DNA of 64,000 nt from Boswellia sacra. Lineage: Eukaryota > Streptophyta > Magnoliopsida > Sapindales > Burseraceae. How positions within the stretch are numbered: the first letter of the stretch is position 1; each line of letters starts with the position of its first letter. The stretch is taken from assembly GCA_013180625.2 (NCBI GenBank), contig SNVD02014754.1:558001-622000 (forward strand). The letters are read 5' to 3'. The notes below the pieces were generated by a model. It did not search any database and was not told where the DNA came from. It saw only the letters and a program-made list of their open reading frames with translations. Both the position numbers and the translations under genes were made by a program. Positions 11,401 to 21,707 of the stretch are shown in pieces.

Positions 11401-12680
11401 AGTAATAATAGAACTTCAATCTGGATTTTGTATCAATATATTTTTACCAAGGACTTTTAAATAAAACCAGAAGTTATTATCATCATTGTTTCTAGCTAAG
11501 AGAGTAGTTGTTTTGGTCATTGGAAGGTTCTTCAATAATTACAGATATTTATGGTGTCACTTTAGTTTAGCTACTGATTCTTGTAGGACTTAAGATTGTC
11601 AAACTAATTAGGTTGCTTTCTGGTCAAAGCATGACCAGCAAATATTGGAAAATTTTGTTGGAAATTTGAGTTCTTTTCTAGTTGTAATTCTATTTCTCTT
11701 TTGGAACTCATATTTATTTCCTTAATAGGTGAAATACTTCTTAATGGCTAAGAGTAAAGTAGTCCAAGTCTTGAGAAGCATACTGTGAAACTGTCATTCA
11801 TGGAAAGAATGGTTTTAGAATACAAACTTAGGCATTGTCTTTAAAATTATATATATATAAAAAAATACAGTCACTTTGATTTAGCTTAAATGCCCCCTTC
11901 AGTTGACAGATGCTCTCAAAATATGTCAGCCAACAAACTTTTCTTGGCATAACCCTGCAACTTAGACTTAGTGGACGGTGATGCCAAAAGTTCTGGAGCA
12001 TGCAAAAGCCATGGTTGTATCTGCATACGACTTCCCTGGCACCACAAGATTAATGAAATTTAGTAAAGAATACTATATTAACTAGCCTACCAAATACCTC
12101 TGTGTGCATTCCTCTCCCTCTCCTCCTCCCCCACCACACCACCCCCACATACCACCACATCCCCCCCTCCCCTCCTCTTGCCCCCACCACACCCTCCCAC
12201 CCACACCCCCCACCGCCCCCCACACACCCCAACCCCCCTACCAAAAAAAAAAAACCCAAAAAAAAATTGCATCTATAGATTCAACTTCTCAACCTTGCAT
12301 TGTTCTAAACTACCTGAGGCACCATTGTTTGACCATCAGGTGCTAAGCATTGTAAACCTGATCCCTTGACTACAATGGTAGCTCTTTTAATAACTAATAG
12401 GTCTACTCCTTAATATACTCCATAAAGGTTTGGGTGTCCTCAAGCTGTTAATTATAAAGTAACTAGTAGAAAAAACTGGATACGCAAGCATAAGAGACCT
12501 TATTTAGTCTTCGCTATTACAAGTTTAGTTTTTCGACATCTTGTCCTTTCTACTACCTTTTCATTCTTCAGTTTCAAAAAATGCTGAAGCTTTAAAACAA
12601 AGCTTGCAGTGAACCTAAATCTTACTAATGGATTTAGCTGAAAACATGGATACAGGTTTTTTAGTTCCGAATTTTCTTTA
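8420..12680. other. Gene-poor stretch between the copia elements
   Basis: No convincing coding exon was found on either strand. Visible items are a two-copy 39-bp tandem repeat (10412-10490), two purine-rich to AT-rich segments near 9100-9530 and 10930-11420 that each carry a minus-strand TATAAATA-type box and could be old LTR remnants, and the C-rich tract at 12111-12240. Missing 5' exons of the kinase-like pseudogene downstream could lie here, but I could not identify any. Confidence 0.5.
12111..12240. repeat. C-rich low-complexity tract
   Basis: About 130 bases made almost only of C with scattered A and T and very few G (CCCCC runs separated by CACA or CTC), followed by an A-rich stretch. 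The minus strand has many runs of three to six G, a pattern able to form G-quadruplexes. The short open frames here are by-products of the bias. Confidence 0.8.
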
Positions 12681-12685
12681 TCCCT

Positions 12686-12992
12686 TTTGGAAATTCTAAA
12701 TTTAATGATCTGATTTTTAGGAATCAATGTTCTGATTTTTACGAATTAATTCTCTGATTTTCAAGAATTAATTAGCATAAATAAACAGATTTAGTCAATG
12801 ACTAAATCTGGTTGATTAGCTATCTTTATTATACATCCCTTGATCAAAGGGATTATTATTTTCTTTCCTTATTTATGGGAGATTTGTATGACAGACTAGC
12901 TGTCTTTCTTTTATATATTTCTTTGTTCCTTGTACTGAAAATTTATTCAGAAATAAAGTTAATACATTTTCTTTTTCCCTAAATTATCTTTA
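12686..12992 (+). repeat. 5' LTR of family A copia
   Basis: It begins TTTGGAAATTC (TGTGG in the 3' LTR, so the first bases have mutated) and ends ATCTTTA. It contains an inverted repeat at 12786-12810 with arms CAGATTTAGTC / GACTAAATCTG. TTATATATTT near 12910 could be the promoter TATA region. Confidence 0.9.
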
Positions 12993-13030
12993 TGGTATCA
13001 GAGCGGGAAATCTGATTTCTTCCCCCAAAA

Positions 13031-13870
13031 ATGGTGAAATATGGTGCTGCCATGACAGGAGATAATCCTGAATCCCCAACTTCCGGTCAGTCCCATAAGA
13101 CACCTCACTCTTCCTCGATCACCACTCTTTTCGGTTGTGATCTATCTTCTCTTCATATCATAGCCCACAAGTTGGATGGAAAAAACTATCTACAGTGGGC
13201 ACAATCTGTCAAAATTGTTATCTACGGTCGAGGCAAACTTGGTTATATCACAGGTGAGCTTGCTGCTCCCTCACCAAATAGTCCTATCTACAATACTTGG
13301 ATGGCTGAAAACTCTATCGCATGGCTTATCAATTCCATGGAGCCCAAGATTAGTCGTCGCTATTTGTTCTTAAAAACGGCTAAAGAAGTCTGGGATGCAG
13401 CCCGCAGAATGTATTCAGATCTTGGCAATGCTTCCCAAATATTTGAACTCTGGTTAAAACTAAAAGCTTTAAAGCAAGGTACAAGTTCAGTCACTCAATA
13501 CTTTTCTGATCTCCAAGATTTATGGCAAGAACTTGACCTATTCAATGATGATGACTCATACTGTGCTGAGTGTATTGTTAAACAATGGCGCAAGCTTGAA
13601 AATGAACGGGTGTATGATTTTCTAGTCGGGCTAAATCGAAATCTTGATGAAGTTTGTGGTCGTGTGGTAGCTCGAGATCCTTTTCCTTCAACAGAGGAGG
13701 CATTTGCTGAAGTACGACGTGAAGAGGGACGTCGTAAGGTGATGTTATCTGATGATCATTCTCCTCTCACATCTAACCCAGAAGGATCTGCCTTGGTGTC
13801 CAGGAATTTTACTTCGAATGAAAAATCCAATCACGATCCACACATGAACAAGCGAGGTGAACGACCTTAG
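13031..13870 (+). pseudogene. copia gag, family A, broken before the zinc knuckle
   Basis: An open frame of 279 codons starts at the ATG shortly after the primer site (MVKYGAAMTG). It holds the copia Gag core (KLDGKNYLQWAQSVKI ... WLINSMEPKISRRYLFLKTAKEVWD ... LKQGTSSVTQYFSDLQDLWQ). It ends at a TAG (13868-13870) where the minus copy has TGG. The CCHC motif CDHCNRPGHTREKC follows immediately at 13871, and a further TGA at 13913-13915 again replaces a TGG of the sister copy. Confidence 0.9.
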
Positions 13871-16800
13871 TGTGATCACTGCAATCGACCTGGTCATACC
13901 CGTGAGAAGTGTTGAAAACTCCATGGCAAACATCCAAATTGGAAGCCAAAGGGAGCAACAGAAAGTCGTGGTTTTACCTCAGCCGGAGAAACGCTACAGC
14001 CAACACCTAAGACAAATTTGTTTAGCAAAGAATAGTTAGAATTGCTTCAATAAATATTCAGCTCCTCTTCAATAGCACCATAGTCCTCTCAACATGATCC
14101 TATTGCGAGCACAAGTTTAGTGGCACAAAGAGGTAATCCTGTAGTAGCTTTTAAATCACATATGGAAACCTCAACTTCTTGGATAATAGACTCTGGTGCG
14201 TCGGATCACATGACTGGTAATGCTTCACTTTTCCATATGTACAAACCCTATTTAGGAGACTTTATGGTGAGAATAGCTGATGGGTCTCTATCCAAGGTTG
14301 AAAAAATTGGTTCAGTGGTCATTTCCAATAATCTAACCCTAAAATCTGTCCTGTTGGTTCCAAAATTATCTTGCAGCATATTGTCTATTAGTAAACTTAC
14401 AAGGGATATGAACTGTGTTACTAAATTTTTCTCTACTCATTGTGAATTTCAGGACTTGGAATCGGGGAGGACGATTGGCAATGCTAAGGAATGTAGTGGA
14501 CTCTATCTTCTCAAGACTCATAGTAATCCTGATGAACAAACTCTATCTGCTAGTAGTGTGTCATTTCCTGGTTTGTCTAATAACGAAAATGCTATTATGT
14601 TGTGGCATTATAGATTAGGACATCCTAATTTTCTTTATCTGAAAAAGTTGTTTTCTAGTTTATTCAACAATAAAACCACCAAACACTTTCAATGTAAGGC
14701 ATGTCAAATTTCAAAACATGTGAGAAACAATTATCCAATCCAAGGTTATAAAACATCTCATCCTTTTTCAATCATTCATAGTGATATTTGGGAACCTTCT
14801 CGGGTTAGTGACATTTCTGGATTTAAGTGGTTTATCTCTTTCATTGATGATCATACAAGTGTGACGTGGGTGTATTTAATGAGACAAAAATCAGGTGCAG
14901 GTAACATCTTGAAAATTTTCTTTAGTATGGTCCAAAATCAGTTTCAAGCTAAAATCAATATCCTTATGACTGACAATGCCACAGATTATTTCAATTCAAT
15001 CCTACAAGATTACTTTTCAACCCACGGAATAATCCACCAGAGTTCTTGCGTGAATACACCCCAACAAAATAGGGTTGCAGAACAAAAGAACAGACACCTC
15101 TTGGAGGTGGCCCGATCCATTAGGTACACCATGAATGTCCCAAGTTATTTTTAGGAGGAGGCCGTCCTCACAGCTACATATCTCATCAATAGAATGCCAT
15201 CTAGAGTTATTCATTTTCAAACACCATGGCAAACACTTTACCAAGTCTATCCTCAGCTTCGAATATTCTCCTTCCTTCCACTAAAAATATTTGGGTGCAC
15301 GGCTTTTGTCCATAACCACCAACCTAACCCTAGCAAACTTGATCCTAGAGCCATAAAATGTTTGTTTCTAAGATATTCCTTCACTCAAAAAGGGTATAAA
15401 TGTTACTCTCCTGTTACCAAGAAAACCTATATCACTATGGATGGAACTTTCTTTGAGAATCAACCCTATTATCATAAAACCCACATTTAGGGGGAGAACT
15501 CAAACACAAATGAATGTGATTTTTGGCTGCCTAATGTCACAATACCCGAGTCTGCCTTTACTCCTACCACAAATGTTCCAACGGTTAATCCAAGTCTATA
15601 AAATGAGTTAGAAACTGAGTCTCCTTCAAAAAAGGCATCCTACGGACCATATAGACCTTCATCTGAGCCTACCCTGCCTATTCTCACACTGGAAAATTCA
15701 AAAATGTCTCCCAATACACTCACTCCAGAAATCTACAATCATACTACTATCAACAAAGAGTTACTTGTTTATTCAAGGAGGGAAAAGGTCCTAGAAGAGG
15801 AGTCCCCAACATTTTCTGAGCAAACTCAAGAGTCCAATCTGACTAATCCGAGTTCAGAACTTCCAGGTAACACAACTCATAACTTTCACACTGATAATGA
15901 CTTAGGCATCCCTATTGCATTAAGGAAAGGAGTAAGATCCTACACTCAACATCCTATATATCGGTTTGTTTCATATAAGGGATTGTCCTCTCAATATCGT
16001 GCCTTTGTTACTAATATGTCTACTGTTGAAATACCTAGAAATGTTCAAGAAGCTCTAGGTAAGCTTGAGTGGAGGGTAGCTATTGAAGAAGAAATTAGAG
16101 CCCTTACGAAGAATGGCACATGGGAACTCTCTGAATTACCACAAGGAAAACGACCAGTGGGATGTAAATGGGTCTTTAACGTCAAATACAAACCAGATGG
16201 AAGTATAGATCGGTATAAAGCCAGATTCGTAGCAAAAGGATTTACTCAAACTTACGGTATTGACTACCAAGAAACCTTCTCCCTGGTTGCTAAGTTAAAT
16301 ACCGTTCGTGTTCTACTCTCACTATCTGCTAATCTTGACTGGCCCCTACATCAGATGGATGTCAAGAATGCATTCTTAAATGGAGACCTAGAGGAAGAAG
16401 TATATATGGAGATTCCACCTGGATTTGAGACCAAGAACAACGTCCACAAAGTGTGCAAACTTCAAAAATCACTTTATGGACTCAAACAATCACCAAGGGC
16501 TTGGTTTGATAGATTCACAAGAGCAGTCAAGCAACATGGGTACATACAGGCGCAAGCCGATCATACCATGTTTGTCAAACACTCTACAAGTGGGAGGATT
16601 TCTATTCTTATTGTGTATGTGGATGATATAATTATTACCGAAGATTTTCATGAAGAAATTGAGAATCTAAAGAAGGGACTCGCAAAAGAATTTGAAATTA
16701 AAGACCTAGCATATCTCAAATATTTTCTAGGAATGGAGGTAGCTAGATCAAAAGCAAGGATTGTTGTTTCTCAACGGAAGTATGTCTTGGACCTACTAAA

Positions 16801-17527
16801 GGAGACAGGTATGTTAGGGTGTAAGCCAGCTGACACACCTATGGAACCTGGTTACAAAGCGTGCTTAGAAGAAGAGGGTCCACCCATCGACAAAGGAGGG
16901 TACCAACACCTAGTGGGGAAACTCATGTACCTCTCCTATACTAGACCTGACATTGGGTTCAATGTTAGCTTTGTAAGTTAGTTTATGAATGATCCGAAAG
17001 AAGTTCACCAAGAGGTAGTAAATAGAATTCTTAAGTATCTCAAAATGTCACCAGGAAAATGGTTGTTTTTTAAGAAAAATACCACCAAAGAGATTGAGGT
17101 TTTCACTGATGCTGATTGGGCTGGAAACATAACTGATAGAAGATCTACAACTGGCTATTGTACCTACATTTGGGGAAATTTAGTCACATGGAGGAGTAAA
17201 AAGCAGACAGTGGTAGCAAGAAGTAGTGCTGAAGCAGAATTTCGAGCCTTAGCACAAGGAATCTGCGTAGGAATGTGGCTGAAGAGAATACTTGAAGAAT
17301 TGAGAATTACAAACGCTTCAATGAAGGTATTTTGTGATAACATGGCTGCAATAAATATTGCAAAAAATCCAGTCCATCACGACATAACTAAGCATGTGGA
17401 GCTAGATCGGCATTTTATCAAGGAGAAGATTGAGGGTGACATACTTAGTCTCGATCATACTCCAACCAATCTTCAAATAGCTGATGTTCTTACAAAAGGC
17501 TTCCAAGAATTAAATTCGAACTACTGA
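13871..17527 (+). pseudogene. copia pol, family A, degenerate
   Basis: Pieces in order: protease WIIDSGASDHMTGN (near 14180) and integrase zinc motif (WHYRLGHPN ... CKACQISKH) with core in 14120-15154, ended by a TAG at 15152-15154 where the sister copy has TGG. The integrase end is 15194-15490. RT is 15704-16981 (KWVFNVKYKPDGSIDRYKA, YGLKQSPRAW, YVDDIII), ended by a TAG, and RNase H 16985-17527 (DADWAGN, SSAEAEFRAL, ADVLTKGF). RT and RNase H are open over long stretches, but the stops prevent a full polyprotein. Confidence 0.9.
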
Positions 17528-17575
17528 TATCCAAGCTGGGAATGATTGACATTTACTCCCCAGCTTGAGGGGGAG

Positions 17576-17882
17576 TGTGGAAATTCTAAATTTAATGATT
17601 TGATTTTTAGGAATCAATGTTCTGATTTTTAGTAATCAATGTTCTGATTTTTAGGAATTAATTAGCATAAATAAACAGATTTAGTCAATGACTAAATCTG
17701 GTCGATTAGCTATCTTTATTATACATCCCTTGATCAAAAGGATTATTATTTTCTTTCCTTATTTATGGGAGATTTGTATGATAGACTAGCTATCTTTCTC
17801 CTATATATTTCCTTGTTCCTTGTACTGAAAATTTATTCAAAAATAAAGTTAATACATGTTCTTTTTCCCTAAATTATCTTTA
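17576..17882 (+). repeat. 3' LTR of family A copia
   Basis: It begins TGTGGAAATTC after the polypurine tract and ends ATCTTTA, followed by the TCCCT duplication. The inverted repeat of the 5' LTR is preserved at 17676-17700. Confidence 0.92.
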
Positions 17883-17887
17883 TCCCT

Positions 17888-18616
17888 ATTTGCTTTTTAC
17901 CTTAGAAATATGACTACTATGATAGAGGAAACATAACGTAGGAATGAAACTAATATATGATGCTGGATTGGGAGCAAAGGTCATATGCCAGGATCATAGT
18001 GCTTATTTTTAAACAGTATCTTTTGTTCAAGTGGAAGGTGTTAAAATGCTGACAGGATTGCTGAAACGGCACAGATAGAGACTACTCTATTTTGACAGGG
18101 TGTTATGCTGAAATTGGAAAGTTTACCTCTTGTCAAATTTTTGATAAGGCAAGTCAACAAACTCAAAACGGGAGGAGGGTTTTGCTGATCTGAAGGTGAA
18201 AAGAGCCAATCTATAACACTCTGCTTTTCTGTGCTCATGAGCATCTATAAGAAGCTTACTAATATTTTAAGAAGCTAGTTCGTAGTTAATCTTATCCTGT
18301 AACTTACTGTTAGCATGCATTTCGTTACATTTGTTATAGTACCATCTGACTTTTTAGTACATCAATTAGATTTTCTAATAATACCTGACCTGCTCATCAT
18401 CAGAAAATTTTCCTTGCCCATGATCATCCTTTCTCCATATAATGCATGTCCTTTCTCCATATAATGCATTACGTCTATCTTCTTTCTTTTCACTCCATAT
18501 TTATCATTATTAATGCTGATGTATGGGTTTTATGGAACGCAGTTATATCTTCCCACAGCATAACTGGTATTTCAACTTCAAGCAATTTCAATCCTTCTTC
18601 CAGAAGATTATACTAG
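17888..18616. other. Non-coding stretch before kinase-like pseudogene
   Basis: Probably intron or upstream sequence of the following pseudogene. It contains a short tandem duplication at about 18428-18475 (CCTTTCTCCATATAATGCAT twice). The end, TATACTAG at 18609-18616, reads as a splice acceptor. Confidence 0.5.
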
Positions 18617-20703
18617 GGCCTACAGGATTATAGAAGGAAACTCGTTGATCGGGAACTATTTACACAGAATCTTGAAGATTGGGTTATGGAAAAATCTTTT
18701 ACAGACTCCACTAATGGGGAGAAGTCTTTTGAGTCTCCATTTCTCATGGATGAGTTGCGCAAGCTTGATTTAGCATTAGAAGGGGTTTTATTTCGGCAAC
18801 TGTGCCGTATGCCATGCTCATCTTACGCTTCTGATTATTTGAAAGAAGATGAGTTTCTTGCACTAGAAGACTTCCTTCATGCTATTGTGAATGGCCTATG
18901 ACGTACATTTTGGCGTAAAAGTGGACCGTTACCATTCTTCGTATCTTGCCTCCGTCGTCCTAGATCCAGGTTTTATACTGTAGAGAAAGCAATATCAAGG
19001 GGAAGGCTTGATGAGCTTTGCGGTTTAGCTTTGATATCAAAAACTGGTAGCGACCTACAAGTCCATTGGGATCAAGTTACAATTTACTTTATTTAGGTCG
19101 GATATATTGTCAGAAAATGAGTTGAGGTTATCTTCTAGCAGCATTTGTGGAGCCCTATTTTATGGTGTTCATGTACTTCTTGCTAGGAGTTTGAGCAACT
19201 TCTGTACCATTGGCAGTGATTCTGTTTTTTTTTTTTTTTTTTTTTGGGTTCTCGATTCTAAATTTGGTGGAGTGGTAAAAGTTGGGAGTGATCTTGGAAA
19301 ACTTGAATTCCACTCAACTGACCCATATAAATCTATGGTTGAATGGATCAAATGCCATGCTGAAATCAGTGTTTTTGCAGTTGACCAGATATGGAATAAG
19401 CTTGGAAATGCAAGTTGGGGAGACCTTGGAATTCTGCAGGTAATTCTGGCAACTTTTTATTCGATTGTCCAGTGGAATGCACCACCAAGGAAATCAATAG
19501 CCTTATTGGCCTCGGATCATAGCCTCCGTCTTCAGAAACGTAGGCTAGAGTGCCGTTTAGTTGAGAATGAAAATGTTTTGGTACCTTTCCAACAGACTGG
19601 TCATCAACATGGGGAAATTGTTGAGGTTGATCAGAGTGATTCTCCATCTTTCAGAAAGCAAGCATCACGCCTAAAGCCCAAGCAGGGTGAAATATTGGTG
19701 TTGGAGGATCAATCACATGGGCCAAAAAGTTTTCACATACAGGAGTCATTAGCAGGAGGGAACTATGTCCGCTACAGTGCTATTTCTCTAGATAATCCTA
19801 CCGTGCTGTTGACTTTATATGTGGGTGCTCATCCATCCAGGCTCGAGCTGTCTTGGGAGGATATGAGTCTGTGGTACCAAGTACAGAGGCAAAAAAAAGT
19901 ATTAAACATCTTGAAGCAGCAAGGAATTTCAAGCAAATATTTGCCTGAAATTATTTCAGTTGGTCGAATTTTGCATTCTGGTCCTTGTAAAAAAGAGAGC
20001 CCTGGGGGACGTTGTGATCATCCATGGTGCGGAACCCCCTATACTAGTAACATCTCCGGTTGGGGAGCCACTTTCACTTATAGTTGCTCATGAAGGCCTA
20101 ATGTCCTCTGAGGAGGCGCTACACTGCTGCCGAGACTGCCTAATTTCTCTAAGAAGTGCAGCATTGGCCAATGTCCAACATGGTGATATATGTCCTGAAA
20201 ACATACTACGGGTTTTTGACACACAAGGCAGTAGTCATAAATTTCTATATGTGCCAATATCATGTAGGCGTGCAGTAGTCGAAGACAAGGACAGCCCAAC
20301 AATAAATTTGCAGTTCTCATCATATCATGCACTTCAAGATGGGAAGCTTTGTCCATCATCTGATGCTGAGAGCCTTGTTTACCTCTTGTTTTTTGTTTGT
20401 GGAGGAACCATGGAGCAAGGGGATTCTATTGAATCTGCTTTGAAGTGGAGGGAGCAAAGCTGGGCAAACAGATTGATTCAGCAGCAACTGGCTGAGGTTT
20501 CAGCTCTTTTAAAGGCATTTGCTGGTTATGTGGATAGGCTGTGTGGAACCCCTTATCCAGTTGACTATGATATTTGGTTGAAAAGACTCAACAGAGCTGT
20601 GGATGGCTCAGCAGAGAGAGGTAAAATGATTGAAGACGTAGCTTTAAAATTGAGATTACAGGATGTTGCTGAATCTTCAGGAACCTCTCTAGTTGCTACT
20701 TAA
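18617..20703 (+). pseudogene. Kinase-like protein (protein kinase superfamily, plant-specific), broken
   Basis: From the acceptor at 18616 the reading GLQDYRRKLVDRELFTQ... continues to the TAA at 20701-20703. Near 20177 a catalytic-loop-like motif QHGDICPENIL has the H-x-D and N of kinase-like folds. I recognise it as an uncharacterised plant kinase-superfamily protein; substrate unknown. Lesions: TGA at 18899-18901 inside NGL-stop-RTFWRK (tryptophan expected), a frame change near 19080-19095 (between HWDQVT and FTLFRSD), a 21-T run at 19225-19245 within the reading, and an extra C in the CCCCC run 20035-20039 that shifts the frame (CGTP to ILVTSPVGEP). The 5' part was not found. Sequencing error could explain a homopolymer lesion but not all four. 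Confidence 0.75.
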
Positions 20704-21707
20704 TTTTCATGCACAAAATGGGCTGACCTTTGTTGGTTTTATTTTATTTTTGTGTGAGATGCAATTTTGATTGCCATGGTTTTCCTTCAATGGCCATTGA
20801 GGACGCGAAGATCTTAGTTTAGCATCCTCAACAACGTGAATCTTAAAAAAGTTGAGGTTTGACAGCTACATAAAGAAATTGTGGTAGCCATTTTTGGTGT
20901 GGATTCAATGTAAATGTATATTGATTGTAATTGTTATTATGTATGATCTATTGGATTTTTATCTGATTCAAAAGTTATTAAAACCTTGCTTGTGAGGTGT
21001 ATTCATTCTTGTCCATGGCAGTGTGCAATCCTGGCTTTAGTCTTTGGGCTTCTGTGACTAGGAAATTCTTTTAGACAACTTTCTTCGCAAATTTGCTATA
21101 GCAGTGGGGATTGTTTTTGATGTCTGTGTATCTTATTCCTCTGTTTGTTGGTGTTTCATGTTTGCCAACCACAAGAGACCATAAGAACCTAAAATCAATG
21201 AATGAACTTGAAGAATTACAAACTGAATCAAGCTTGAGATTTTAGGCACAAAAGTTCATTGGACTACTACACAGTTCAATTTAGAAAACGAATACGTCAC
21301 CAAATTGATGCCAAGTTTGTTTTGATAATTTGATTTTCATCACTATAATATGTTAGCCAGTACAAAAGATTAGAATTACAATCACGGAAGGATTTGCACA
21401 TTAAATACCAACCAAAAAAAAAATTTCAAACATTGAACAACCTCCGCCACAATTACAGAACAAATAACTCTGCATACGACCAAAAACTTTTTCTACTTTT
21501 TAGAAGAATTATTATAAATAAATAATATACTGAAAAAATATGCCTTCGGCATCAGAGGCTGCGGATTGATAAACAACCTGCTCACTAAGTGGAATGCATC
21601 AGTTGTTCATCTGTGCTATTGCGACTACTCCTAATTTGCTAGGTATACTACAATGGCATGGATCGAAGACTAAGACACCTAGTAAAGTTGAGGTAGTTGT
21701 GCTCTTC
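20704..21707. other. Intergenic between convergent genes
   Basis: It should contain the 3' trailers of the kinase-like pseudogene and of the Der gene, which point at each other. No further coding signal was seen. Confidence 0.5.

Larger units (their letters stand above)
12686..17882 (+). mobile_element. Ty1-copia retrotransposon, family A, full length
   Basis: A 5197-bp element with 307-bp LTRs (12686-12992 and 17576-17882), primer site TGGTATCAGAGC at 12993-13004 directly after the 5' LTR, polypurine tract TTGAGGGGGAG just before the 3' LTR, and target duplication TCCCT at 12681-12685 and 17883-17887. Domain order is Gag, CCHC, protease, integrase, RT, RNase H, as in copia. By eye the LTRs differ at about 18 of 307 sites (around 6 percent), so the insertion is not recent. 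Stops and shifts break the polyprotein. Confidence 0.95.

Noticed and set aside
9100..11420. Two possible solo LTRs (9100-9530 and 10930-11420)
   Set aside because: They have TATA-type boxes and LTR-like composition, but no TG...CA ends or target duplications could be fixed.
12050..12369. Glycine-rich and proline-rich frames near 12.1 kb
   Set aside because: They are produced by the C-rich low-complexity tract on either strand.
18602..18616. In-frame TAG at 18614 as another lesion of the kinase-like gene
   Set aside because: TATACTAG there is a good splice acceptor, so the TAG is more likely intron sequence.
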